Assembly: GCA_025618425.1 (NCBI GenBank) | Contig: CM046844.1 | Coordinates: forward strand, 13,951,580 to 14,015,579 | Origin: Heliocidaris tuberculata | Lineage: Eukaryota > Echinodermata > Echinoidea > Camarodonta > Echinometridae | DNA length: 64,000 nt | Direction: 5' to 3' | In this document: piece by piece, positions 19,891 to 31,553 of the stretch | Position numbering within the stretch: position 1 is the first letter of the stretch | Layout: every line of letters starts with the position of its first letter | Notes under the pieces: model-generated | Seen by the model: the letters and a program-made list of their open reading frames with translations, nothing else | Told to the model about the DNA's origin: nothing | Databases searched by the model: none | Translations under genes and position numbers: made by a program

Positions 19891-20759
19891 GGGATGTCGC
19901 AGACTTTCTGATTTCCCTTTTCGATAAGGGCCTGACTGTCTCGACCATCCGTGGCTACCGTTCGGCAATTGCCGTTATCCACGCTGGGTTCGCGGATGGG
20001 GCCAGTGTCTCTACTGCCCCCTCCCTGACCGGCCTGGTCCGCGCTTTTTTCCTGGAGCGCCCCCCGACTAGGAGATTGCTCCCGTCGTGGAGTCTCCCTC
20101 GGGTGCTGGAGGCCCTTGCCAGGGCGCCTTTTGAGCCCCTCGCTGAGGCCTCGCTTAGAGATGTAACCATTAAAGCGGTCTTCCTCTTGGCGATTGCCTC
20201 CGGCCAGCGTCGCAGTGCCTTGCACGCACTGTCGGCGGCGCCGGGGCATGTCCGTTGGGAACGCGCGGGGGTGCGCCTCATTCCCAACCCGTCCTATGTG
20301 GCGAAGAACCAGACTGCCAGCTCCCAACCGGTTGAGATTTTTATCCAACCGCTGTCCACCCTCTCGTCGGTGACGGAGGATAAAGTCTGGTGTCCGGTGC
20401 GCGCTCTCAAGTATTATTGGGCGCGCACTAAGGAACGCCGTTCTGGTGATCAGCTTTTCGTGATTACGAAAGAGCCTTTTTCACCGGCTTCGAGAGATAC
20501 TATCTCGAAGTGGATCGTTGCCGCCATTCGTGCGGCCGGCCCCGATGCTCTCTCGCCTGGCGTGTCGCCCCGTGCACACGATGCCAGGGGGATCAGCGCA
20601 TCTTGGGCTCTGTTCAACGGCGTGTCCGTAGAGGAGATTCAGAAGGCAGCTTATTGGCGCTCCCCGAATTCCTTCATCTCCTTTTATCTCCGGGACATCC
20701 CCGCCGCAGTACCCTCGTTTTCTCGAGCAGCGCTACTGTCGGCCTCTCAGTCCCGCTAA
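19758..20759 (+). CDS. DIRS ORF3, tyrosine recombinase
   Basis: Coordinates cover the recognisable protein; the open frame itself begins at ATG 18978, but its first ~260 codons overlap RNase H/Dam and look like shadow sequence. The core-binding part (~19760-20090) includes STRESYNSRLAGYFSW and ADFLISLFDKGLTVSTIRGY. The catalytic part has Arg at 20208/20211 (SGQRRSALHAL), Lys at 20304 (YVAKNQ), HDAR with His 20577 and Arg 20586, Trp at 20655 (AYWRSPNSF) and the Tyr nucleophile at 20685 (FISFYLRD). All expected residues are present. The protein would insert the circular DNA element. There is no methionine codon in this frame after 18978, so expression probably relies on frameshifting from ORF2 or another unusual start. 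It ends at TAA 20757-20759, 57 bp before the internal complementary region. Confidence 0.9.
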   Translation, partial: LSERAATFVARSRRESTRESYNSRLAGYFSWCESHGVDPRSAPLRDVADFLISLFDKGLTVSTIRGYRSAIAVIHAGFADGASVSTAPSLTGLVRAFFLERPPTRRLLPSWSLPRVLEALARAPFEPLAEASLRDVTIKAVFLLAIASGQRRSALHALSAAPGHVRWERAGVRLIPNPSYVAKNQTASSQPVEIFIQPLSTLSSVTEDKVWCPVRALKYYWARTKERRSGDQLFVITKEPFSPASRDTISKWIVAAIRAAGPDALSPGVSPRAHDARGISASWALFNGVSVEEIQKAAYWRSPNSFISFYLRDIPAAVPSFSRAALLSASQSR

Positions 20760-20816
20760 TACACCGCTCCTTCACCGCTAGACGCAGCCAAGCCTCCCGC
20801 TGAGTCCGTGTCGGTC

Positions 20817-20917
20817 TAGCATACTGTAACAGATAGGTGGTCGGATGTACTGATAGTAGATCATGAGGATCAGGAGTGATCCTCTTATCTACGAGGTACA
20901 TACGACCACCTATCTGT
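20817..20917 (+). repeat. DIRS internal complementary region
   Basis: 20817-20861 is the reverse complement of the left end (14478-14522), and 20860-20917 is the reverse complement of the right end (21131-21188). The two halves share AT at 20860-20861. The one base at which the two terminal repeats differ is matched correctly in each half. Family knowledge: this region templates completion of the ends and marks the circle junction. Confidence 0.93.
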
Positions 20918-20999
20918 GTCCCCCCCTCCTACCCCTCGCCTCGCAGTTGCGACATGTCTGCGTGTCCTGGTTGCGGGTGCTCTCTTGGTGTGTGGTTTC

Positions 21000-21152
21000 G
21001 GAGGAAGTGTCATGGCGGGTGACGGGTTTCATACGGCAACCCGGGGGACGGAGGCGGTGTATGGTAGGCTATTTGTGAAATAATTTTATGTTCGGTTATG
21101 GGCAATTATAGGATATAATAGCATACTGTAACAGATAGGTGGTCGTATGTAC
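21000..21152 (-). repeat. DIRS right inverted terminal repeat
   Basis: Inverted copy of 14489-14641 with 152 of 153 positions identical. It is followed by a 36-bp outer extension (21153-21188) containing a small hairpin (GAGGATCA...TGATCCTC), which is also complemented in the internal complementary region. Confidence 0.93.
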
Positions 21153-21188
21153 CTCGTAGATAAGAGGATCACTCCTGATCCTCATGAT

Positions 21189-24100
21189 TATTAATAGAGC
21201 CATTGTAATTTATGACAACGTACTGTTAATTCCTTGAATTTTTACTTATCTGAAGGATACCTTTCAATTAATCTTTGTACCACTGCATGTACAATCTTAT
21301 TTAGGAGAATCTAAATTGATTAATTTGCCATAAGAGATTTCTTGGTGACACAAATCTGGAAGACTAGCTCCCCCCCCCCCCCCTCCCCTCCACCCTCCCC
21401 TCCACTCTCTCCTCTCATCAGTAAGCCATAAAATTGCCTTAATATGATTTGGCCTAGGCTAGACATTTAACTACATTTGCCACACTTCACCCAGGTGAAG
21501 TAAAGGGGTATACTGCTGTACCTGGTGGGAAGAAATTCCATGGTGCAATATGACAGCTCGATTAAAACTAGGGTAGTAATACAGGGTAACAAAAATAGCT
21601 TGCATTGCGCAGTAGAGAATTTTCCACAGGAGAGCTTTGAAATATGAATTTTCATATTATTATCATTGTCAGTGTGTTCTTTTTCCCCATTTATTGTATG
21701 CCTGAACTGTTCGGCTAGATCACAGATAGATAAAAGATGATTATTAATTTGGCAGATATGCATTCCTTCGTTAAAAAATCGAGGAATAGAGGCGCCACAG
21801 GCTTCTCAGAGACACCTATAGCAGAATCAAACCTTTGCCGGGGTTTAGTGACGTGGGTACCTTTAATACTTCTTAACACCTAAAGTCAAATAAATCTGAC
21901 ACATACATTTTGAGCTCAACTTGAAGGTTAAACACCTTTTAATATTTTTTTTCACAGAGGATAAACTTGTACTCGTCTTGAAAAGGAACACTGTTTATCC
22001 CATTAACACCCTCGGTGAAAAAAATGTTAAGAGATGTCCCAAGTACTAATCGAACCCCCATCAAGCCTTGAATTACAAATTCAACTGGAATCTTAAAGGC
22101 CATGTATACATCAGGAAGCTTCAGCTATGGTACTTTGAAACATAAAAGTGTTTGCATGCATGAGGCACCAATTTAACATGTGGTTCAAGTTTGCAAAAAC
22201 TTCATGCTTTGAAACGATCAAATTACTATGCTGAAGTTTCTTCACTTTCTTGCCATGAAAATGGTAATTCTTAACAATTTGTAAAGTTTCAGAATGTACA
22301 GTACATCATTCTATTCATCTTCTGGATGTAGACCTGGGCAGGGGTGTCAATTTGGGCAGGGCAGGGATTGGAAGGGGGGGGGGGGGTGTATCCTAATTAG
22401 TGAAAACATCTGATTAATGCCCCATCTTAGAAGTGTATCAATGACCCTGTTTGAGGTAACTTTCTAAAAGCTAATATTGAAATCTCCTGTGGAATTATTT
22501 GACTGAAGTTACTAATATTCTAGAAACAAAAGATAATTTTTGTTCTTTTCTTATGTAATTTGTGGCTATAACTCTGCATTTAATTTTTGTTATTTTATAG
22601 ATTAACTGTTGTTTACTATTCATTAACAAATATTGAAGGCAACCCACGAATCACGGAAGGAGGTTTTTATGCTGTAGACGTACTTTAACTCTCTCAGCTC
22701 CACTGACATGACAGAGGTTGCATGCCTCCCAAAGAGTTTTCACAGGTCAGCCCGTGATCAAATAGCGGCAGCCGGTCCACCGACATGACACCCGCTCTTA
22801 CCAGCATCACATGGGTAGAGACCGCCTCACCAAGAGCCTTTTGTTTTCGCTCCATTCAGAGCGTGACTTCTGCACTTGACCCAATTCTAATCCTAAGAAA
22901 TGCTTCTGACTTTTGACATATTTAGGGTATTTTGAGACTTTGTTGACTTTGTGGTCCATTTCTCCCATATTTTTTTTTTTTTTGGGGGGGGGGGTCGCTT
23001 TTCGGAAACGGAGCAGGAATAAAGAAATTGACAGTATGTAACTAACGTGACAGGTGTGGGTAACACTTGGTATTCAGTTAAAGGGAGCCGAATGGGCAGA
23101 TTATAACACATTTCTTTCTGTGTTTGTTTTTGGGGGTTGCATTTTAAAAATATTTCTTTTGTGGTGAAATTGCACTTTATAGTTCATTTATTTTGATGGT
23201 TTTTCTCTAATATTCTTCATTTTGGATACAGAAAACTCCTTATTTAAAGTTGCATGTTGACAGGTATTAATACATTTTTGGAGCAATAAGAGAAGAAGAG
23301 AGAGCGAGGGAGAGATAGAGAGATTGCAGATAAGATATACAGATAAATAAAATTGCTAATTTTACTTTTTGAAACTGACCTACATTTTAATAGTGCAAGT
23401 TCCTTTCCATTTTCATTTCATATCACATGTATTAGTAAAGTAGAATTATGCATTATTTAAGAGTTTAATTTAAGCAAATTAATTTCTGCTGATGAACGAG
23501 AATCAGAAATTACAATGTTTAAAAACTTGTCTCATGAAATATCATTTTTGGTAAATATGTGAAAACTTAGGGGCATTTCAAGGGTTAAACTAAATGCCCC
23601 CTATGCAGTCATTTAAGACATTGTCCAGTCTCTCATCTTAACAATAATATTTATGGAACCTCGCTTTTTATTAAAAAGGTGAAAACATTTGAGATATGCT
23701 GAACATCTTCTTAGTGCTATCTTTGGTAAACCGACCAGTCAAAAATATCCCAGTGTTTATGACCATGTTGTAAAATTGATGCTGGAAGATGGTTTGTCTA
23801 TTTACTGAGGGAAGTAAAGATAATTTAGAACTGAAAGATGCCTCCTACTGCACTAAGGTGTAGAGTGACATATCTGTGGGATGACATTTGATGGACATGG
23901 GGGGTGGGGGGAATGGATAATAATGACATTAAGATGTTTTAAGGTTTACTTTTGTGCTATCAGTTATTAACAGTAAATGTTTTGTCCCTCTCAGTTATTC
24001 AAGTTTTTTTCATTTGAAATTATTTCATGTATTCCGTCTTTGGTAAATATACAACTGTGCCATAACTGCACTTTGTAATCATCATAATAGATCAGAGAAA

Positions 24101-24866
24101 GTTAGGATTTGAAACATTTAAATTTCTAACTTTTTAAGTACTTTTTTCAAAGGTTTAGAAAAGAGTGATAGATGTGATGGTGATAATGATGGTAGTGGAA
24201 GTAGGGATGATGATAGTGAGAATTTAATGATGACACAAGTTAGTAATAATGGTGCTGATAATAATGATGTTGATAGTAATAAGTTTGAAAGTTAATAAAC
24301 AAATATATGTCTTATATAAGATGGTAATAATATTTATGTAATTATATTTATAATGGATTTGTGCTCCAAGAAGTGAAAGGGCAGTTTATCACAGGAGGAA
24401 TTTATTGATAATTAATGACAGCAGTAAAGATTGGACTTGAGAAATGCATGTTGGAAGGGTAATAGAACTGAAATTTGATGTGCCCCTTCCTGATCAGGGT
24501 GTGACTGCGATGTGATGTGAGCGTGACTTCTCAAGGTTTAAGCCTCTTGGATCGTAATTAAGACATTGACATTATTGACATGATGAATGGGTTGCAGCAT
24601 GAATCTTACTGGTATCAAACCGAGGTTTTATTTGTGGACATAGCTTCGTCCAAGTGTATGTTTACCCCTGCTAGATGCAGAGGAATTTATTGAAGGTTGG
24701 CTGTGTTAATTTGTAGAGTAGGAGGTTTAGCCATGAACATGCTGGGCATGCAGAGATATGATAGCTATAAAAACCTCATTAGAGAGAGAGATACATGATT
24801 GGTAGGGTGGGAGTGGATGATAGTGTGATGATAGATGAGGAACAGAAGGGATGTAGATGGAGGGAT
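21189..24866. other. Non-coding DNA between DIRS and a short GA-rich repeat
   Basis: No gene recognised. Landmarks are a C run near 21370-21383, a G run near 22376-22386, T run plus G run at 22971-22994, and a slightly GC-richer patch at 22680-22870 with two similar CTCCACTGACATGACA-like strings. The last lacks clear element ends. Confidence 0.45.
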
Positions 24867-24955
24867 GAAAGAGGAGAGGCGAGCTAGGGTTGGGGTGGAG
24901 AAGGAGGGTTGAAAGAGGAGAGGCGAGGGTTGGGGTGGAGAAGAAGGGTTGAAAG
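24867..24955 (+). repeat. Two-unit purine-rich tandem repeat (~44 bp)
   Basis: GAAAGAGGAGAGGCGAG ... GGGTTGGGGTGGAGAA occurs at 24867 and again at 24911, with a third start (GAAAGCAGG) at 24951. Confidence 0.7.
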
Positions 24956-26263
24956 CAGGGTGCACTTGTAAAGCAGTTACCAAACTGAATGTACATATAC
25001 CTACCTGGTATTTTAAATATATCTTGAATAACAGATCAATTTAATAGAAAATTAGAAGGTATATTATCTTTGGGTTGGTAAGGAAGGCTGGATAACCCGT
25101 TTTTTGGTACCACGAGACCAGCGTGTAATTGAGTTTTGCCCATAGTACATGTAGTTATGCCTTTAATTAGCACAACATACAAAAGGCTTGATGAAGAAGT
25201 GAGTTGTTAGACATTGGTATATCGTCTGTTTGTAAACTATAGTGTTTATATGAAATTCACAATAAGATCTTGCCAAAGATATGATACCACTGTTCAATTT
25301 TGGTCAACCATGATGCTTTCCCTACATGTAGGCAGTGCTAAAATCAAGCGATCTATTCAACCACATTTGTAAGGTAGAGGGGCCCTCTTTTTTTACTTTG
25401 CATGCTTGGCCAGCATCAAGTGACAGATCACAGAGATATCACCTTGTCATCGTCTGACCATCTGCTGAAGGACCATAATGCTATCCAAATGGGCATGGGA
25501 GAGGGTTGGAACTACTTTAAAAACATATTTCACATTTTCAAAATGTTGACTTCCATTTTTGTACCTTTTTTGACAAATTTAAACAGCTAAGAATCCCTTG
25601 TTTTTTGCACTTGTTGATAGAATTTTTTATGTCTTGTGGGCAAAGCTTTTAAAGAGAAAGGAATGGATGAAAATTCTACAATTTTGAATTTTTTATGGGG
25701 AATGGAAAGAGTTCATTGTAACATTTGCAGTCAACTGTAACTTCAATAAAATTTTATTTCAGCATAACATACCTCAAGAACATAATATGTTTGTAACAGA
25801 TGCTGATATAATTCATTATTATTGCTTAAGATAGTGAGAATGTCTAATGTGACAGGTATTACCGTGATGTACATGTATGTAATGTCCATGTGTTAGGTTG
25901 AGATTAATTGTGTGATGAGAGAAATTGTATGCATATTTGTTTGCCCCATGAAATTTTGCATTACATGAATCAAGAAGAGATGCATTTCAGATTGCTGTTA
26001 GTGACATCTTGTGGAAGATAAGGATTGGCAATTGTGGATTGGCCCGATGGTAGTTTGGTATCCCTCTGATGCTCATGTAAACAGCCAGTAATATACTCAA
26101 GATCTTCAGAAGTATTGCTCTCTACCCAGGAGTAGATCATGTTTACAATGATGCTGTACTTTCAGCATCCAGGAACTTTGATGACCAAAGGATTGAGATG
26201 GTTTTGGTAACCCCCTTATTGGAATTTTAAGTGCAATGGATATCCAGGAAAGGATTTTGTATG
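24956..26263. other. AT-rich non-coding DNA
   Basis: Nothing recognised on either strand apart from short dispersed ACATGTA-type strings common in this window. Confidence 0.45.
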
Positions 26264-26333
26264 TTGATATCCAGAAGGCCATTAGCTCTGTGTAAGAGTA
26301 TGGGACATAATGCCCTTCTGGCTTTGAGCAAAC
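26264..26333. repeat. Short palindromic hairpin repeat, copy 5
   Basis: TATCCAGAAGGCCATTAGCTC and the complementary ATAATGCCCTTCTGGCTTTG lie either side of a short loop. Arms are imperfect. Confidence 0.6.
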
Positions 26334-26445
26334 AATTTGCTGGTTAGGAGTAGAGTGGTTTATATGAATTTCAAGCCTGGAAGGCACAATGATATCCTAC
26401 TTATATGTCAATATGTCAACATGTCCTACGATTTGACCATCTGTC

Positions 26446-26530
26446 CCAAGGTCGAAAGAAGATATTGGACTGAAGTAATGGTACCGTCTGTTCCAAGGTC
26501 GAAAGAAGACATTGGACTGAAGTAATGGTG
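26446..26530 (+). repeat. Two-unit tandem repeat, 47-bp period
   Basis: CCAAGGTCGAAAGAAGAYATT followed by GGACTGAAGTAATGGT occurs at 26446 and 26493 with one difference in the shared part. Confidence 0.75.
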
Positions 26531-26660
26531 TAATGAGGCGTTGTTCAGGTAATGATAGGAGAGATGTTTCTAGTGGGGCTTTATTGGTGGTCATATGAAT
26601 ATTTTATTTGATCATGTAATGTATGTTACCTCTTCAAGAGTGACATATGGTGCCTTGTTT

Positions 26661-26733
26661 GCCTGCTGAGAACCAGAACGGTGTTATATATATATAGCTC
26701 TTATCACTATATACCCTTCTGGTTCTCAGCAGA
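26661..26733. repeat. Short palindromic hairpin repeat, copy 6
   Basis: CTGCTGAGAACCAGAACGGTG pairs with the right arm ACCCTTCTGGTTCTCAGCAG; the loop is TA-rich. Arms are about 20 bp with about two mismatches. It lies ~400 bp from copy 5. Confidence 0.75.
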
Positions 26734-27429
26734 GGATATGATAGAGCCTACTGATGAAAACCTAGCCTTCATTTCCTTTCTCGTTCATCCTCCTGTTCTT
26801 TCTGCTTTACCTGCACACATAGTGCACTATCTGAATTATTTTTGTGGTAGACTATAACACCAAGATACATACAGTGTATGCCCAAAATGGAAGATGTTCA
26901 TGAGACATAATAAGTGGTTAAGCCATTGCTCCAGTCACAAATGGCAGACAATTAGAGTCTGCATCACAGACTATGAAATAAACCATGAATGTAGAACCTG
27001 ATTCTGCCCCCCCCCCCCCCCAAAAAAAAAAAAAAAAAAATTGAAAAGCTTTATGAATGCGGGACCGTGACATTTTGATCAGTGTTTCATGCTCCTGTTC
27101 TGGTTTCCAAAAGTCTTATAAATGCAGCCTGTTATAACTCATATAACAGATCCCACACAACACACGAATTGACAGGATCTTGGACCGCCAAACTACCAGC
27201 AACACCAGGTGAACTTGAGAAGAGATCTTTCCATCCATACCTGGTTTCTAATGAAAACCATTTGCCCATCCCAGGTGAAACACAGGTCTTTTCACAGGGG
27301 GCCATACCTCAGCAAGGTCAATTCTAATGAACCTACTTAGGGCATCCCAAGGATATCTTTAACCCTTCCAATCTCAAACAGTTCTGGGCAACTGTTAAGT
27401 TGGGGTTTTTTCCCCTCCTTAAGTGGTAT
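26734..27429. other. Non-coding DNA with a C-run/A-run junction
   Basis: A C run of about 14 followed by an A run of about 18 lies at ~27007-27040. The small frame at 27082-27327 shows no domain. Confidence 0.45.
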
Positions 27430-27775
27430 ATTAAGCTTAATAGAGGTGAAAAAATAATTTAAATCCTGGTAAATCCCTATGCATTTGGTGTACCAATACT
27501 TAAAATCAATGTACAGCTTTGTGTGTGCTTGTATTTATATGAACTTTGAAGAAATTGCAGTGAAGTGCACTTCGGCAAAGACAGAGGTTACAGATAGCCT
27601 CAGTTTGGTGTTTCTTTCAGATATTTACACTGAAATTCATCGGAAGTCATGGACTGAACATCAAAATGTCCTCGTAAAATATAACTTTTATATTAAAGTA
27701 GAACAATATGAAAGCATACATATATTCATTAATCAGTTTCTTTCCATTTTCCCTTGCTACCAAGCTGAATAAGAT
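27430..27775 (-). mobile_element. Decayed copy of the ~500-bp TTAA MITE family (B)
   Basis: AGAGGTGAAAAAATAATTTA, then (after unalignable sequence) AGATATTTACACTGAAATTC, GAAGTCATGGACTGAA, TGTCCTCGT and TTTCTTTCCATTTTCC.TTGCTACCAA follow the order of the copy at 37992-38496. Neither end is preserved, and small frames over it have no meaning. Confidence 0.5.
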
Positions 27776-28040
27776 TTTAGCTGCTGTCTTCATTCAGGAT
27801 CGCTTAGTAGGAGGGAGAGGGTTAATCGAGATGCTGCAGGGCAGTACGAGGTTAGTGTGCCGCTGCCATCCAGAATCTATTAGGCTCTCGTTGAGTATGA
27901 CAAATTTGTGTCACGTTGCTTTCATGATGCTGGCTTTCTCTCTCCAGTCTTGTTCTTGTTATGAGTTCCTATTAAATTGTAAATGTAGTCCTACATTACA
28001 TGTGGAACACAGTTGGAATAAGCTTGAGATATTAATTTTT

Positions 28041-28202
28041 CTGGGCCCTGTTTCATAAACTTGTTATCAATAACAAGATACATTAATTGTTATAAGCTAC
28101 TGAAATCCTTGCATTTGATTGGCTATGGGCAGGTTTGTCATGTTGTCATAGATCTGTGGCAGTTGTTATTGATATTAACAAGTTTTATGAAACCGGGCCC
28201 AG
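28041..28202. mobile_element. GGGCCC-ended palindromic MITE (H), copy 1
   Basis: CTGGGCCCTGTTTCATAAACT and, at the other end, GTTTTATGAAACCGGGCCCAG are inverted copies, with further inner complementarity (ATCAATAACAAG). The middle (ATAAGCTACTGAAA..CTTGCAT.TGATTGGCT) is shared with 41369-41522. Confidence 0.85.
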
Positions 28203-29210
28203 TATTGTATATTGTTAGATGTTATTTTATCTTTAGACATCCGCGTTTAATTGTTCTGCTCTCTTTCTTGCTTCCTTAACTTATTACATGCTTTGGTCAA
28301 CCAATGGGACAAACGGGGGACTTACTTTCTTCTTTCTTTTCTTCTTTTTCTCTTTCTTGCATTCCTTATATTTTCCCTTACATTTTTTCAGAGCTTTGGG
28401 ACAAAATGATGAATAAAAAGTGTCATTCATGCATTCAAAATGGTCTCATCGTGATCCACCCAAAGCCCTGTTGTGACACGTTGCCGCCTTGATTTTTCAA
28501 GATTACGTAAAATCTATCCCCAGATTTTCCCACGAGTTTGCAAAATAATTTGCTTTTCCATCTTGCAAAAAAAAATATTTTGAACTAGACATCAGACATT
28601 AGAGATACTCTCTCTGCAGTAGGTCCCCCAAATAATCACATGTTCTGGCATGTGAAGCGGAACTCCATCAGTAACGAATGTATTGTCTTCTCTCATCTTA
28701 ACCAACCCGTGTGGGCTCACCTTTGTATCGATGTAACAGTATCGTTACGCATTTCTCAGTTACATTTCAACTTGAACATATCCAAGATCTCAATAGGTAC
28801 TAGATGTGCACCTGTCTCCTGTCTTTTGAGGTTAATTCCTGTTAGTTGTCAGTTGCCATCTCTGAGGTTGTACCAGTCAAGATATTGAATGCTTGAGACT
28901 TTTATTGTTGCTAACATGCAGCATCACCAGATTCACCAGTCTCTGTGAATTTTTTGAGAAAACATGTTACAGAGATCTGTTTTTCATTCCATTTGAAAAC
29001 CTAAGCAGTGTCTCACAAAACTGTCACAATTAAGTCGCTTGCTGACATCCTCAGTGGGATGTTTACAGACTTTCAGAAGACTCTGAGGATTGTTTAGTGA
29101 ATAGTATTTGGTTCAGTACTACAGGTATTATTTAGAGATATTGATATTGAAAAGAGATCAAGCTTTTGAAACAGAAATTTCAAGCAGATAATTTTATGAC
29201 ATCATGCCTG
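28203..29210. other. AT-rich non-coding DNA
   Basis: A pyrimidine-rich stretch (28318-28380) and no gene signal. Small frames at 28304-28492 and 28640-28888 have no domains. Confidence 0.45.
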
Positions 29211-29214
29211 AGAT

Positions 29215-29385
29215 CAGCTCTTGTGTGATATTTCTCACAGTGGTACTTATAGCTCTAAGTTCTCATAATTTGGAGGTTCCAGTGAGGTTCGAAACCAATT
29301 GGACTGGTTCTTGTGTGATAGTGCTCACAGTGGTACATATAGCTCTGAGTTCTCATAATTGGGAGGCACCAGGTTCAAAACCAAG
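29215..29385 (+). repeat. Two-unit repeat with tRNA-like (Pol III box B) signatures
   Basis: A ~90-bp unit occurs twice (shared CTTGTGTGATA, CTCACAGTGGTAC, TATAGCTCT.AGTTCTCATAAT). Each ends in a box-B-like string: GGTTCGAAACC at 29286-29296 and GGTTCAAAACC at 29372-29382. A weak box A could lie ~60 bp upstream of each. I suspect duplicated SINE heads rather than functional tRNAs, because no full cloverleaf is evident. Confidence 0.45.
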
Positions 29386-29409
29386 TGGATACTATAGTGC
29401 CTTTTTTAT

Positions 29410-29821
29410 CCTCAACTACCATGTCCCTTGGATAAGACTTGGGTGAGCCTTCTTAGCCCTCAACTACCATGTCCCTACGATAGGACTTGGGAGGGCCTTC
29501 TTAATCCTCAACTAGTGTCCCTCAGGACTCAGGTGAGCCTTCTTGATCCTCAACTACCATGTCCCTTGGATAAGACTTGGGTGAGCCTTCTTAATCCTCA
29601 ACTACCATGTCCCTAGGATAGGATATGGGTGAGCCTTCTTAATCCTCGACTACCATGTCCCTAGGATAGGATATGGGTGAGCCTTCTTAATCCTCAACTA
29701 CCATGTCCCTTGGATAAGACTTGGGAGTGCCTTCTTAATCCTCAACTACCATGTCCCTCGGATAGGACTTGGGAGTGCCTCCTTAATCATCAACTATTGT
29801 GTCCCTTGGATAGGACTTTAA
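29410..29821 (+). repeat. Minisatellite, nine copies of a 48-bp unit
   Basis: Units begin with CCTCAACTACCATGTCCC at 29410, 29458, 29506, 29548, 29596, 29644, 29692, 29740 and 29788. The third unit is 42 bp and the last is partial. Because 48 is divisible by three, the array yields a repetitive open frame (LLNPQLPCPLDKTW-like), which I regard as incidental. Confidence 0.93.
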
Positions 29822-29904
29822 GTAGCAGCCCCTCTGGTTGTTACCCTTTAGCTTGTATGCATTTCTCAGCAGTCAGGTAACTTCAGATATTGATCGTATA
29901 TCGC

Positions 29905-29978
29905 CTGTTTGGAGCCAGAAGGGCGTTAACTCTGTACAAATGATGGGACTTTTAACGCCCTTCTGGCTCCAAACAGAT
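29905..29978. repeat. Short palindromic hairpin repeat, copy 7 (best preserved)
   Basis: Arms of 25 bp are perfectly complementary, starting CTGTTTGGAGCCAGAAGGGC at 29905 and ending at 29977, around a 22-base loop. This is the reference copy for the family. Confidence 0.9.
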
Positions 29979-31553
29979 AATATATTCATGATTCAATGGA
30001 GGATTGTTTATAATCAAATTTTAAATGATAAATCTTAAGCAAATCAAGCCCTGAAAATGTCATAAAAACTTCTACTTAGAAAAAAGATAACCAGATTCAA
30101 GCTGCAACATCATAAATTCATTTACAAAATCATTTATGCTGAAGAAAAAGAGACATGCCAGGCAGCAAATGCTTCTATCTATATCCTGTCAGCTGTATTT
30201 TTCTCCAGTTTTCGAGATGAAATCTCAAAATTGAATCTGATATGTGAGAAATTGACTGCACCGCAGAAGAGTAGATTTTCTAATCTTCAGGTGGGAAGAC
30301 ATACAGGGTAAAAATATTTGTGGAGATGAGACGGAATCCGCTGTTTGCTAGACGGAGTTGATTTTTTCTGAAGGTCGAGAGTTAGTGGGCTTGGAAAGGG
30401 AGAAATTGGATTTGTTTCTATTTCATTTCTACATGTATGAATGTATGTGGGAGGGTACAAGTATCAAGCAGGAAGATTTGGGGGATTTTACACTTCAGAA
30501 AAAGGTCACAGTCAAGATAGAATCCAAGGGTATAGTTTCAGAAGCAATGCCGTTGGGGGGGGGGGGGGAGGGTCAAACCCACATACACTTTAACACACAT
30601 ACCACACAACACCAATACTCACATATGACATAAGTTACACAACATTTTGGTATAGAAGTTGCACTGATAGTCACATGAGAAATTTAATTATTTCTTGCTA
30701 TTTTATACAAAATTAGGTATTGTTTTCCAAGTGTAAAGTGTTTTTTTTTGTTGTTTTTTTTTGTTTTGTTTTTGTTTTTGTTTTTTTTTGGGGGGGGAAT
30801 AGTGATGATCACTAAATGTGATAAAAGAGAATGTCTGAATGGTTGAAAATATTGTGTGAATGTGTCTAGTCTCTCTTGTAGACATGTCTAGAAGCACCTC
30901 ACCAGGTGATGAATATCTTTTTGACAACAAATATCACTTTGAAACTTGAAAGAGTAGCTTGACAGCCTCTTTCTGTCCTGCTTTTATTCTCTCTGACTCT
31001 GTGTCTCCCTCTTTTGGACTCTGTATTTTACTCACTGTCGATCCCCTACTGTTCATCTTTCCCTGGCATTGTCTACCCATATTTCTTTTGCTCACTCTTT
31101 CTCTATGTGCAGTGTGTCTTCGCCCCCCCCCCCTAATATTTTTCATTCCATATATGCCTTAGTCTCTATCTTGCTCTTTCTTTGTTGGTTGCATATATCT
31201 TTCTGTTTTTTCACTGTTGCTGCCTGTACTCCTCTCTGCCCATATTCTCCATCCCTGTAATTGTCACACCCTCTAACTATGGAGCTACGTTGAAGTAGGT
31301 CCATGGCTGTGACTCTTTCAAACAACACTGATGATCTGAAATAACAGATGATTGAACAATTCAGAGATAATTCATGGACCGCTGTTATCACCCACTCCTC
31401 AGTAGAGTGCAATGACCCTATTACCCCTTTCATATCAAAAGTAGAAAAGGATTGAGTCCGGACTGAGTCCGGCCCAAACAGCTAATATGAATGGTATTAG
31501 CACCAGGCTGCAGATGTACCTTCCCCATGCACCCCAAAGTAGAGAATCTCCTT
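29979..31553. other. Non-coding DNA, simple-sequence rich
   Basis: G run near 30555-30567, T runs interspersed with G and then a G run at 30740-30798, and a pyrimidine-rich stretch at 30960-31260. No gene recognised. Confidence 0.45.

Larger units (their letters stand above)
14478..21188 (+). mobile_element. Full-length DIRS-type tyrosine-recombinase retrotransposon
   Basis: The element has inverted terminal repeats (14489-14641 and 21000-21152), unique outer extensions of 11 bp (left) and 36 bp (right), and an internal complementary region at 20817-20917 that complements both outer ends and joins them at an AT dinucleotide. This terminal architecture, with Gag-like, RT, RNase H, Dam-like and tyrosine recombinase domains and no DDE integrase or protease, is diagnostic of DIRS elements. 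Known biology: RNA is reverse-transcribed, the internal complementary region helps complete a circular DNA, and the recombinase inserts it without target duplication. GC content is far above the flanks. One apparent frameshift (18915-18918) interrupts RT-RNase H; otherwise the copy looks young and intact. Confidence 0.93.

Noticed and set aside
29428..29880. Repetitive LLNPQLPCPLDKTW-type frames
   Set aside because: These come from a minisatellite whose 48-bp unit is a multiple of three; no signal peptide, start context or neighbours support coding.
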